Shown piece after piece: positions 9,417 through 20,437 of a stretch of 64,000 bases of DNA. Source of the DNA: Paraburkholderia elongata (GTDB taxonomy: Bacteria; Pseudomonadota; Gammaproteobacteria; Burkholderiales; Burkholderiaceae). Position 1 is the first letter of the stretch; every line of letters begins with the position of its first letter. The stretch lies in the NCBI RefSeq assembly GCF_013177735.1, contig NZ_WOEZ01000008.1, positions 34,882-98,881 on the forward strand. The letters run 5' to 3'. The notes below the pieces were generated by a model. It was not told the DNA's origin. It worked only from the letters and a program-made list of their open reading frames with translations, and searched no databases. Made by a program: the position numbers and the translations under genes.

Positions 9417-9545
9417 GCTCGGTCTTGGGTAATGCGGCGGCAAGCCCGCCGCGAAACGAAAATCCCGCAAGCGGCAGTATAAGTGGTGAATCTTACGCGG
9501 GATAGCAATGTAAGCCGTGGCTTACACATTGTTGCACGCTACTGC

Positions 9546-9583
9546 AGCCCATGTCCGCCGGCACGAAGCGGCGGACATGGGCT
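9546..9583. terminator. 15-bp perfect stem hairpin
   Basis: AGCCCATGTCCGCCG (9546-9560) and its exact complement (9569-9583) flank the loop GCACGAAG. It lies about 90 bp past the stop of the leftward DUF1254 gene and ahead of the leftward DUF748 gene. No U-tract follows on either strand, so it could be a terminator needing Rho, a processing site or a recognition palindrome. Confidence 0.6.
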
Positions 9584-9672
9584 GAACTGATTTATGCGTT
9601 ACTCATGCATTGCTGTCACAGCGGTGACGCATATCACTGCTGCATTTCACGGACGCATTTCATTGGCGCATT

Positions 9673-11094
9673 TCACTGACGCACAACCGCCGGCGGTTGC
9701 CAGCTACCGTCAGTCGCTTCCGGCTTCGGCGCGTACAGACGCAGCATCAGTTGCAGATCGGTGCGCGGCGCCGGCAGCCAGTTGCCGCTCTTGCCGCGAG
9801 TCGACGACACCGTCACATCGAGCGAACCGTCGCGATTGCGGCGAGCACCGTTGCGATCGCCGACCGCCAGACGCGCCGGCGCGCTTTCCCCTAACGCGCC
9901 GTCCTTCGTGTAAGCGGTGATCGACCAGAAGCCGCGCACCGGCGGCAACTGGTTCGGCGCGAAGTGGATCACATAGCGGTTTGCGCCGTTGAGCGCATGA
10001 CCGTCGCTGTCCTGGGTGACGACCGCGCGCACTTCATCGTCCTTCGTGCCGATGCCCGGTTGGGTCGCAGCAGCGTAAGCGCGCATCGCGTAGTCAGGGC
10101 CGTAGTTGCCCACGCCGTCGCCGAACCAGCTCCAGCCATTGCCGCTAAGCAGATTGGACGGCGGCGTGACGACGCGTTCGTGGCCGTCGGCAAGACCCGC
10201 GCCGATCGCCTCGGGCGCACTCGGCAGCTTCACCGGATCGCCAGGCGTCACGCCGAGGTCAGAAAGGATTTTCAGTGCATGCGGATCGGCCGGCGTCGGC
10301 GGATTGTCCGGCAGCGCCTGTGCGAGCCGGCTAAAGAAGCCATTTGCGTCGAGCGCGGCAACTTGCGCGGACGGTGTGCCGGAGGCGGCCGCGGCGGCGG
10401 CATCAGCGGCGTTGCTGTGCGGCGGCGTAATCGACACCGAGCGTGTGTCGCCGGCATAGACGCTCAGCGGCGCGACGCGAATAGCGCGCTGCAGCTTGCG
10501 CACGGCCGTCAGGTCGCGGGTGCCGTTCGACTGGATGCGCACGCTCACCCATGCGTTGCGGGTCGGCACGTCGACGCGCGTCACGCCCTTGGGCAGATCG
10601 CCCTGCCAGCCCGGGCCGACGAAGGCAATCGTTTGCGCCTTGATGCCAGCGGCGCGGGTGGCGAACTGTGAGCTGGTCGACCACTCTACATTGGTCCACA
10701 TGTCGAGCACGCGGGCGTCGACGTAGCGGCCGTGCGAGTCGGGCAGCGACACGATCACCGGCTCGCTGCCGACGTCCAGCCAGCCGGTCGAATCGAGCGT
10801 GTCGAGACTCGGTTGCAGCGGATTGGCTGCGCCGATCGGCGGCAAGGCCTGTGCGTGGCGCAGCGTATTGATCGGCGCCTGGCCCGGATCGGTGCCGACC
10901 GCCGCGTCGCGCGCGACGCCCATCAGCACCAGCGGATAGCCGAATACATACGAATCGGCGACTTCGTCCTTGATCCAGCCAGTGGTTTTTTGCGTCGTAG
11001 ACGGAGTCGACGCACAACCAGCCAGAAATGCGAGGCCTGCGAGCGATGCGCAGGTCCAGTGAAACGAAAACAGTTCTTGGCGATTTTTTATCAT
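9673..11094 (-). CDS. DUF1254/DUF1214 domain lipoprotein
   Basis: 473 residues with a lipoprotein signal (hydrophobic LAGLAFLAGC lipobox, Cys at residue 28), so probably anchored to an envelope membrane. An N-terminal DUF1254 region (about 45-185; YVFGYPLVLMGVARD, DMWTNVEWSTSSQ) is followed by a linker rich in Ala and Pro. The C-terminal DUF1214 region (about 330-470) carries YVIHFAPNQLPPVRGFWSIT, the most conserved block of that family. Function is unknown; family members are often annotated loosely as exported proteins. No operon partner is evident. Confidence 0.88.
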   Translation of the reverse strand: MIKNRQELFSFHWTCASLAGLAFLAGCASTPSTTQKTTGWIKDEVADSYVFGYPLVLMGVARDAAVGTDPGQAPINTLRHAQALPPIGAANPLQPSLDTLDSTGWLDVGSEPVIVSLPDSHGRYVDARVLDMWTNVEWSTSSQFATRAAGIKAQTIAFVGPGWQGDLPKGVTRVDVPTRNAWVSVRIQSNGTRDLTAVRKLQRAIRVAPLSVYAGDTRSVSITPPHSNAADAAAAAASGTPSAQVAALDANGFFSRLAQALPDNPPTPADPHALKILSDLGVTPGDPVKLPSAPEAIGAGLADGHERVVTPPSNLLSGNGWSWFGDGVGNYGPDYAMRAYAAATQPGIGTKDDEVRAVVTQDSDGHALNGANRYVIHFAPNQLPPVRGFWSITAYTKDGALGESAPARLAVGDRNGARRNRDGSLDVTVSSTRGKSGNWLPAPRTDLQLMLRLYAPKPEATDGSWQPPAVVRQ

Positions 11095-11389
11095 TCGTTC
11101 AGGTGGCAGAACGTGCGGTCCTAAGGAAGACGTCGGTGCGCGGCGGAAGCTATTTGCGTGGCCTCCCTAAGCCGAGCGCAGCCAGTCCGCGGCTTGCGTT
11201 GCCGACAACATCGGGTTGTATCGTATCCTTGTTCACCAGGCAAGCGCAAAGGCAGCAATAGCGCTTTGTAATGAGCGCGCGGACACCATTTACAGTACGG
11301 TTGATGATTTTTGTCACTCCCGTGCCGGTTCTTGCCTTGCTGGCCGCCCTTCCTGACCACTCGCCGCCCTTTTGTATCTGGAGCGTTTT

Positions 11390-12016
11390 ATGTATATGCC
11401 CGCCCATTTTGAAGAGAACCGTCCAGAGGTTCTCCACCGCCTGATTGCCGAGCAGCCGTTCGGCGCGCTGATTACGCACGGGCCGAATGGGCTCGATGCG
11501 AACCATTTGCCATTCGAGTGGGAAGCGGGCATCCTCCGCGCCCACGTCGCCCGGGCCAACCCTGTCTGGCAGGAAGTCGCCGCCAATCCGGAAGCCCTCG
11601 TCATTTTCCAGGGGCCGACCGCCTATATCTCACCGACCTGGTATCCGAGCAAGCACGAGACGCATCGGCAGGTGCCGACTTACAACTATATGGTGGTGCA
11701 CGCGCACGGCCGGATCGTCGTGCGTGACGACGAGGCGTTCGTGCGCGGCCTGGTCGCGCGGCTCACCCGCAAGATGGAAGCGGGCGAACCGGTACCGTGG
11801 AAAATGGGCGACGCGCCGGCCGACTATATCGCCCAGATGTTGGGGGCGATCGTCGGCCTCGAGATCGAGGTCACGCGACTGGTCGGCAAATGGAAACTCG
11901 GCCAGAACAAAGAGGCCGCCGACCGGCGCGGTGCGGCTGAAGCCTTGCTGGCGCGCACCAGCGACGAACAGAAGGCCGTTGGCCAGGCGATGCTGGACGC
12001 GCCGCCGGCATTCTGA
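11390..12016 (+). CDS. PaiB-family FMN-binding protein (negative transcriptional regulator type)
   Basis: 208-residue split-barrel protein. The start at 11390 (MYMPAHFEENRPEV) is preceded by GGAG; an upstream in-frame TTG at 11372 has less support. The conserved PaiB blocks are clear: PFGALITHGPNGLDANHLPF, FQGPTAYISPTWYPSK and VPTYNYMVVHAHG. In Bacillus PaiB modulates sporulation and protease genes; in proteobacteria the molecular role is unproven, so the name reflects family only. The 295 bp upstream show no recognisable feature beyond the putative promoter. Confidence 0.88.
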   Translation: MYMPAHFEENRPEVLHRLIAEQPFGALITHGPNGLDANHLPFEWEAGILRAHVARANPVWQEVAANPEALVIFQGPTAYISPTWYPSKHETHRQVPTYNYMVVHAHGRIVVRDDEAFVRGLVARLTRKMEAGEPVPWKMGDAPADYIAQMLGAIVGLEIEVTRLVGKWKLGQNKEAADRRGAAEALLARTSDEQKAVGQAMLDAPPAF

Positions 12017-12057
12017 GCTTTTTTGCCGATCAACCGTAGCGCGCCACAAAAACATCC

Positions 12058-12088
12058 TTGACCTTCCCATCATGGGAAGGTCAATACT
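12058..12088 (+). promoter_or_regulatory. CueR-type (MerR family) copper-responsive promoter
   Basis: A -35 TTGACC at 12058-12063 and a -10 AATACT at 12083-12088 are separated by 19 bp, the over-long spacer typical of MerR-family activation. The spacer carries an 8-5-8 inverted repeat, ACCTTCCC (12061-12068) and GGGAAGGT (12074-12081), matching the CueR box. It drives the adjacent Cu(I)-ATPase. No cueR gene is in the window. Confidence 0.88.
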
Positions 12089-12131
12089 CGGTTCATGATG
12101 CGGCCTGATGCTGCGACGAGCCTTGCCTACC

Positions 12132-14783
<2,652 letters not shown>

Positions 14784-14840
14784 CAGCAATATGCGCCGCC
14801 ATATTACGCAAAGCTTTCGAAAGGCGGCGCTGCGCCGTCA

Positions 14841-15494
14841 TCAAAACTCCACGTCCAGTTCGTCAATCTCCTCCACTTCCTGCTGCGCGTCCGTGATCCA
14901 TTGCTGCATTTCAGGCAGCGCCATGATGCGCTGCCCATAGTCGACAATCTCCGGATCCAGCTTGACGTCGTAGGTAACGAAACGCGTCACCACCGGCGCG
15001 TACATCGCGTCCGCCGCGCTACGCTCGCCGAACAGAAACGGCCCGCCGTACTGCCTCAGGCACTCGCTCCAGATCGTCACGATACGGTCGATATCCGATT
15101 GCGCCCGCGCCCACACCTTGAAGCCCGGAAAATGCGCTTTCAGATTCATCGGCAATGCCGAGCGTAGCGAAGCAAAACCGGAATGCATCTCGCCGCAAAT
15201 CGAGCGGCAATGCGCTCGCGCGCGGATGTCTTTCGGCAACAGCGCCGCTTCCGGTTTCAACTCGTTCAGATATTCGGCAATCGCCAGGGTGTCCCAGATC
15301 TTGATGCCGTCGTGAAAGAGACACGGCACCAAAATTGACGGCGACAGCAGCAGCAATTCGGCGCGCGCGGCGGGATCGTCGATCGGCATCACGATCTCGT
15401 CGAACGGCAGGCCACTGAACTTCGTCAGCAGCCAGCCGCGCAGCGACCACGACGAATAGTTTTTGCTGCTGATGGTGAGCGTGGTATTCGTCAT
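14841..15494 (-). CDS. Glutathione S-transferase family protein
   Basis: 217 residues: N-terminal thioredoxin-like domain (about 1-82, LTISSKNYSSWSLRGWLL) and helical C-terminal domain. The SSW/S segment supplies the likely catalytic Ser, and WDTLAIAEYLNE provides the glutathione gamma-glutamyl contact region. The start at 15494 follows a strong GGAGGAGAAACGT. The C-terminus is acidic. It is probably cytoplasmic; the electrophilic substrate is unknown. It is convergent with copA, with only 57 bp between. Confidence 0.9.
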   Translation of the reverse strand: MTNTTLTISSKNYSSWSLRGWLLTKFSGLPFDEIVMPIDDPAARAELLLLSPSILVPCLFHDGIKIWDTLAIAEYLNELKPEAALLPKDIRARAHCRSICGEMHSGFASLRSALPMNLKAHFPGFKVWARAQSDIDRIVTIWSECLRQYGGPFLFGERSAADAMYAPVVTRFVTYDVKLDPEIVDYGQRIMALPEMQQWITDAQQEVEEIDELDVEF

Positions 15495-15713
15495 ACGTTT
15501 CTCCTCCATATGAGGCGTTCGGCCGACGCCTGACGATGCGCGTGCACGTTGCCGTGCGCGGGCGCACCAAAGCGCGGCAATTTCGGCCCGCTGGCATGAC
15601 TCGCGCAAATGCTATGCCAGCGTGCAGTGACGGTCACGTCAGTGCGAAGGCATAATTGGCACATGACTTGCCTCTATTCGGGCTCCTTCCTTTCCTGCAC
15701 TCGTGCGAAGGTT

Positions 15714-17165
15714 ATGAACCTGTTCGCATATCCCACATACCAGGCTTTCGCCGACATCATGCTGCCGATGCGGCACGGCGCTGCGCTGGTGAATCATTCG
15801 CTCGACGCATGGCCCGCGTTTGGCGACACGTCGCATGGACGCTCGATACGCGCCGCCTGCGAGTTGCTGACGCTCGCCGGACTCACGCCTGTCAGGCCGC
15901 CATTCGCCATCGATAGCGTAGTGACGGAAGGCAAATCCGTGCAAATCGTCGAGGAAGTGGCAGCGCACACGCCGTTCTGTTCGCTGTTGCATTTTCGTAA
16001 GGATGCCTCCCTTTCTCATCCGCAACCGCGCGTGCTGGTGATCGCGCCCATGTCCGGCCACTTCGCGACGCTGCTGCGCGGCACAGTGCGCACGATGCTG
16101 GCCGAGCACGACGTCTACATCACCGATTGGCACAACCCACGCGACGTACCGCTAAGCCAAGGCCGTTTCGGCTTCACCGAATTCGTGCAGCACTTGATCG
16201 ACTTCACCGAGACGATCGGACCGGGCGCGCATCTGCTGGCGGTGTGTCAGCCGACGGTCGCCGCGTTGGCCGCGGTCGCGCTGATGGCCGCCGACGACAA
16301 CCCCGCGCAGCCCGCCAGCATGACGCTGATGGCGGGCCCGCTCGACACGCGCATCAACCCGACACGTGTCAACGAACTGGCCAAGAGCAAGCCAATCGAG
16401 TGGTTCGAGCAGAACCTGATCAGCGCGGTGCCGTTCGGTTTTGCGGGCGCGCACCGTCGCGTGTATCCCGGCTTCGTGCAACTGACCGCGTTCATGTCGA
16501 TGAACCTCAGCCGCCATCTCGACTCGTTCGAGAGCATGCATTACGAGCGTGCCAAAGGCGATCCGGCGAAGGCTGAGACGATCTGCACTTTCTATGAAGA
16601 ATACTTCGCGACGATGGATCTGACGGCCGATTTCTATCTGGAGACCGTCGATACGGTTTTTCAGAGGCATGCACTGCCGTTGCATGAGCTCGAGGTGGAG
16701 GGGCGGCTTGTAGAGCCTTCAAAGATTCGCCGCACTGCGCTGCTCACGGTCGAAGGAGAAAAGGACGATATCTGCGCGGTTGGTCAGACCCTCGCTGCGC
16801 AGGACATGTGCGACAAGTTGAGGCCGTATCTGAAGACCCATCATGTGCAAACCGGCGTGGGGCACTATGGCGTGTTCAATGGGCATCGGTGGGAGCGGCA
16901 AATTTATCCGCGCGTGCGGGCGGTGATTTACGACAACGAACCGCGTGCGGTGGTGGTGAGTTCGCAAGCGCGCACGATCCAGCCGGTGTCGGTGGCCGCG
17001 GCTTCCGAGGTGATTGCGGCAGCACCGGCTGCGGCGGCGGTGGTCGATGTAGAAGTGGATACCGGCGTGACTACTGCTGCGCCGAATGGAGCCGGCTCCG
17101 GCTCCGCCGCCAAGCCGCAGCAGGCGTCACCGACGCCGCGCCGGCGGCCACCGGCGACGCAATAA
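15714..17165 (+). CDS. phaZ: Intracellular polyhydroxyalkanoate (PHB) depolymerase
   Basis: Mobilises stored polyhydroxybutyrate granules in the cytoplasm. The 483-residue alpha/beta hydrolase has the nucleophile Cys178 in LLAVCQPTVAALA, the Cys-type box found in Ralstonia-like PhaZ1. It also has VEGEKDDICAVGQT (acid region) and VGHYGVFNGHRW (catalytic His region). The start at 15714 (MNLFAYPTYQAF) is chosen over earlier in-frame codons because family proteins begin here and GAAGG precedes it. The last 70 residues are an Ala/Val/Pro-rich tail not needed for the fold, ending PRRRPPATQ. It is convergent with the cupin gene. Confidence 0.93.
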   Translation: MNLFAYPTYQAFADIMLPMRHGAALVNHSLDAWPAFGDTSHGRSIRAACELLTLAGLTPVRPPFAIDSVVTEGKSVQIVEEVAAHTPFCSLLHFRKDASLSHPQPRVLVIAPMSGHFATLLRGTVRTMLAEHDVYITDWHNPRDVPLSQGRFGFTEFVQHLIDFTETIGPGAHLLAVCQPTVAALAAVALMAADDNPAQPASMTLMAGPLDTRINPTRVNELAKSKPIEWFEQNLISAVPFGFAGAHRRVYPGFVQLTAFMSMNLSRHLDSFESMHYERAKGDPAKAETICTFYEEYFATMDLTADFYLETVDTVFQRHALPLHELEVEGRLVEPSKIRRTALLTVEGEKDDICAVGQTLAAQDMCDKLRPYLKTHHVQTGVGHYGVFNGHRWERQIYPRVRAVIYDNEPRAVVVSSQARTIQPVSVAAASEVIAAAPAAAAVVDVEVDTGVTTAAPNGAGSGSAAKPQQASPTPRRRPPATQ

Positions 17166-17174
17166 TCTGTTCGT

Positions 17175-17612
17175 TCAGGTAGCCGCCACGCTCTTCCACG
17201 GCTGCACCGCCGGCACTTCGCACGGACCTTCGACTTCAATCGACTTGAAATCGGCCGGCGACACGATTTCGATGTACTCCATATCTTCAGAGTAATCGAA
17301 CAGATAATGGACGATGCCCGGCGCCTGATGCACGCAATCGCCGGCGGCGACGAGCGTCTCCTTGTCGCCGTACATGAAGCGCGCCCAGCCCTTCAACATG
17401 ATCACAATGTGGAAATCAGCCTCATGGCGGTGCCAACCGGTGCCTTGCTCTGGTGCGTGATTCGCCTTGACGAGTTGCGCGAGCACCTTGCCGCCGGTTG
17501 CCTGCGCGATGCCTAAATCACGGTAAAGAAAAAAGTCGCGTAGGCCCTGATCCACGTAGGGCGTGTCTTGTGGGCGGACATGGCTGAACTGCATGGCGAA
17601 TTCGGTGGACAT
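17175..17612 (-). CDS. Cupin-domain protein
   Basis: 145-residue single-domain cupin. Motif 1 is GWHRHEADFHIVIMLKG, supplying metal-ligand histidines, and motif 2 is DCVHQAPGIVHYLFDYSED. The arrangement fits a small non-haem metal dioxygenase or a sensor cupin; no substrate can be inferred. It is convergent with phaZ (9 bp apart). The start at 17612 (MSTEFAMQFSHV) is preceded by GGAG in the reverse strand. Confidence 0.85.
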   Translation of the reverse strand: MSTEFAMQFSHVRPQDTPYVDQGLRDFFLYRDLGIAQATGGKVLAQLVKANHAPEQGTGWHRHEADFHIVIMLKGWARFMYGDKETLVAAGDCVHQAPGIVHYLFDYSEDMEYIEIVSPADFKSIEVEGPCEVPAVQPWKSVAAT

Positions 17613-17791
17613 GATCGCGCTCCTGGAGAGTGAGCCGGCAGCTGAAAACGACGCGTTGGAGCGTCGGTTGCAAGCATCAAGCGGGCCAGTTTGCGGGGAT
17701 GGCTATGCGTTGCTCGAAGGCGACCAGGCTGAGGACGCACCACGCATTACGCAGTGCGTCTTGCTTCAAACGCTTCGGCCGTTGCGGACCA

Positions 17792-18403
17792 TTATGCGCT
17801 CGGGCGGAACATCTGGAACATCTCGCCAATTCCCGCGTAGTCCGCGCGGTAGCCGGCCCGCATGATCGGTTGCGCGGCGTGGGTGTCGAACAGACCGTCC
17901 TTCAGATAGGCCTCGTTGATGTGGACGCCGACCACTTGGCCAAGCGACACATAGTTATCCATCGGCTTGCCGTCGAGGGTATGTAAACGGACCACTTGCA
18001 GCAGCTTGCATTCGAGCGCGGCCGGCGATTCGGCGACGTGCGGCACGACTACGTTGCGACCCGGTGCGGGCGTAAGGCCGGCTAGTTCGAATTCGTCGAC
18101 GTGTGGCGCGACCGGCGCGGAGGAGCGGTTCATCTGTTCGGCGAGCGGCTTGCTGGGCAGATTCCACACGAATTCGCCGGTCGCTTCGATGTTGGCGATG
18201 CTGTCTTTACGGCCTTCGCTGCAGAAGCCGATGATCGGCGGGAAGCTGGCAAACGCGCCGAAGAAGCTGTAGGGCGCGAGGTTCAGGGTGCCGTCGGTAG
18301 CGCGTGAGGAAATCCAGCCGATCAGGCGCGGGGCGACGATGGCCTTGAACGGGTCATGCGGGAGACCGTGACCGGCAGCGGGGTCGTAGAAGTAGTGGGA
18401 CAT
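17792..18403 (-). CDS. Flavin reductase-like (DIM6/NTAB family) FMN-binding protein
   Basis: 203-residue split-barrel flavoprotein. Family blocks are visible: DPFKAIVAPRLIGWISS near the N-terminus, LNLAPYSFFGAFASFPP (FMN phosphate and ring contacts) and KDSIANIEATGEFVWNLP. Such proteins reduce or bind FMN for partner oxygenases; no oxygenase gene is adjacent. It is divergent from hipBA, 180 bp from the cupin gene. Confidence 0.88.
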   Translation of the reverse strand: MSHYFYDPAAGHGLPHDPFKAIVAPRLIGWISSRATDGTLNLAPYSFFGAFASFPPIIGFCSEGRKDSIANIEATGEFVWNLPSKPLAEQMNRSSAPVAPHVDEFELAGLTPAPGRNVVVPHVAESPAALECKLLQVVRLHTLDGKPMDNYVSLGQVVGVHINEAYLKDGLFDTHAAQPIMRAGYRADYAGIGEMFQMFRPSA

Positions 18404-18561
18404 GGGTTCGCGTTGGGGTTTGCGGGTGAGGCGGGAGGTATTTATACCGCAGAGTGGCGAGGGCTGCTGAGAGCGGATTTGAAGCGGACTGCTGCTATTT
18501 GCCTCTTGCGTGGATTCCGGTTCATCGGTTGGCTTCGCGTGTCGTCTTAACAGGCCTGGAC

Positions 18562-18634
18562 CTGTAAATCGAAATTACATCCTACAACCTGTATTATCCA
18601 TTTACAGCTTATTGCCTGTATTTGTGTGCTACAG
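18562..18634. promoter_or_regulatory. Triple operator of hipBA, CTGTA-N9-TACAG with 27-bp phasing
   Basis: Three inverted repeats of identical architecture lie at 18562-18580 (CTGTA-N9-TACAT), 18589-18607 and 18616-18634 (both CTGTA-N9-TACAG). Their centres are exactly 27 bp apart. They end 32 bp before the hipB start, so they should overlap the promoter. HipB proteins autoregulate by binding several such palindromes and bending DNA; the assignment to this HipB is inference. Confidence 0.82.
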
Positions 18635-18666
18635 TCCAGAGACTGTACGGGCCTGAAGAAAATCCG

Positions 18667-19062
18667 ATGGACTACGCTATCAAGACGCTAAGCCAGCTCC
18701 GCCCCATTCTGCTGGGCTTCCGCAAGTCCGCAGGGCTTACACAAGCTGCGGTGGCCGAACTGCTAGGCATTACCCAGCAAAGCTACGCGCAAATGGAAGC
18801 CAATCCGGCATCGGCGAGCGTCGAGCGGCTTTTTAAGGTCATGCGTTTGCTGAACGTGAAATTGCGTATGTGCCAGGCATCATCAGCGCCAAGCAGTGAA
18901 CCAGCGCAGGCCGACACGTCGAAGCTTCAACGGCACGTCCCCGCCGCCAGGAAAGCGAAAGTTCCGTCGGCCTCCGACCGCTCAGGCCGAACTCAGAAGG
19001 CATCGAGTTCGAAGCAGCCTCTTGGGGCAATCACGACCAAAAAGAAACGGGAAAACTGGTAA
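18667..19062 (+). CDS. hipB: HipB-type antitoxin, XRE helix-turn-helix
   Basis: 131 residues. An XRE helix-turn-helix occupies about residues 8-65 (LGFRKSAGLTQAAVAELLGI, QQSYAQMEANPASASVERLF). A basic, Ser/Lys-rich, probably disordered tail of about 60 residues follows, longer than the short tail of E. coli HipB. It should neutralise HipA and repress the operon through the three upstream palindromes. The start at 18667 (MDYAIKTLSQL) is used; the frame opens upstream at 18622, inside the third operator. The stop is 2 bp before the hipA ATG. Confidence 0.9.
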   Translation: MDYAIKTLSQLRPILLGFRKSAGLTQAAVAELLGITQQSYAQMEANPASASVERLFKVMRLLNVKLRMCQASSAPSSEPAQADTSKLQRHVPAARKAKVPSASDRSGRTQKASSSKQPLGAITTKKKRENW

Positions 19063-19064
19063 TC

Positions 19065-20417
19065 ATGGCGCACCGCTCTCAGACGCAACGACTCGACATC
19101 TGGATGAACGGCCTGCCCGTCGGCTACTGGGAAAAAACACGGGAAGGTGACCGCCTGAGTTATCTCGACGAGTGGATCGAAGACGAACAGGGGCGCCCTC
19201 TTTCCCTGTCGATGCCGTTCACACCCGGGAATCAACCGTACCGCGGGGACGTGGTCAGCGCATTCTTCGACAATTTGCTTCCCGATAGCGATGCGATCCG
19301 CCGGCGATTGGCTCAACGGCATCGCACGGGCAGCACGAATGCTTTTGACCTGCTAGTAGCGCTTGGTCGTGACTGCGTCGGTGCGATCCAGCTACTCCCA
19401 CCTGACGAGCTACCCACTGATCTTTACGACATTTCCGGAACGCCATTATCCGGGCCGCAGATCGCGCAGTTGCTGCGCAATGCAACCTCGGCAGCGCCGC
19501 TCGGCCAATACGATAACGGTGCCGATCTGAGGTTATCGATTGCCGGCGCCCAGGAGAAAACTGCGCTGCTGCGCCATGATGACCAGTGGATATACCCGAC
19601 CGGCAGCACGCCGACCACGCATATCTTCAAGCTTCCGCTCGGCCTGGTTGGGAACATGCAGGCGGACATGCGAACCTCGATCGAAAACGAATGGCTGTGC
19701 TCGAAAATCGTATCGGCGTATGGACTGCCAGCGGCAAATTGCGAGATTGCCACGTTCGAGGATCAGAAAGCGCTGGTGGTCGAACGCTTCGACCGCAGGC
19801 TGTCGAGCGACGCGAGCTGGATCGTGCGCCTCCCCCAGGAAGACATGTGCCAGGCCACTGGAAGGCCTCCACACCTGAAGTACCAAGCCGACGGTCGGCC
19901 GGGTATCGCCGAGATCATGGAGGTATTGCTCGGCTCAGAAAACGCGGATCAGGATCGACGACAGTTCTTCAAGACCCAACTCGTGTTCTGGCTACTGGCA
20001 GCAACGGATGGCCACGCGAAGAACTTCAGTATTTTTCATCTGCCCAGCGGTTTGTACCGATCGACGCCACTTTATGACGTGCTATCCGCACATCCGATCA
20101 TTGGCCCCGGGCGCAATCAGATTGCGCGTCAGAAGGCGAAGATGGCGATGGCCGTTCGTGGCAGTACCAATCACTATCTGATCGACAAGATCCAGCGGCG
20201 GCACTGGATCGAACAGGCTCGGCAGGTTGAGTTCGGAAGCGAGACGGCGCAGGACATCATTGCTGAAGTGGTTGACGCGACTGATCATGTGATCAGTGCG
20301 GTGGATGCGCTGGTGCCCTCGGGATTTCCGGACGGACTGGCCGAATCGATTCTGGGTGGGGTTGGGAAGCAGCGGGATAGGTTGGTCGCGGCGTCAAGAC
20401 TCAGGGAAGATGCCTGA
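19065..20417 (+). CDS. hipA: HipA-type serine/threonine kinase toxin
   Basis: 450-residue HipA kinase; family members phosphorylate a tRNA synthetase and induce dormancy. An N-terminal HipA_N domain (about 1-110; YLDEWIEDEQGRPLSLSMPF) precedes the kinase lobe. The P-loop-like LRLSIAGAQEKTAL has S158 at the position of the autophosphorylated serine in E. coli HipA. Catalytic D315 lies in ATDGHAKNFS and the metal-binding block in LYDVLSAHP. All key residues are intact, so the toxin is predicted active. It is translationally tight with hipB and convergent with the dehydrogenase gene. Confidence 0.93.
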   Translation: MAHRSQTQRLDIWMNGLPVGYWEKTREGDRLSYLDEWIEDEQGRPLSLSMPFTPGNQPYRGDVVSAFFDNLLPDSDAIRRRLAQRHRTGSTNAFDLLVALGRDCVGAIQLLPPDELPTDLYDISGTPLSGPQIAQLLRNATSAAPLGQYDNGADLRLSIAGAQEKTALLRHDDQWIYPTGSTPTTHIFKLPLGLVGNMQADMRTSIENEWLCSKIVSAYGLPAANCEIATFEDQKALVVERFDRRLSSDASWIVRLPQEDMCQATGRPPHLKYQADGRPGIAEIMEVLLGSENADQDRRQFFKTQLVFWLLAATDGHAKNFSIFHLPSGLYRSTPLYDVLSAHPIIGPGRNQIARQKAKMAMAVRGSTNHYLIDKIQRRHWIEQARQVEFGSETAQDIIAEVVDATDHVISAVDALVPSGFPDGLAESILGGVGKQRDRLVAASRLREDA

Positions 20418-20437
20418 TCGCCGCGCAACTGATGGTC

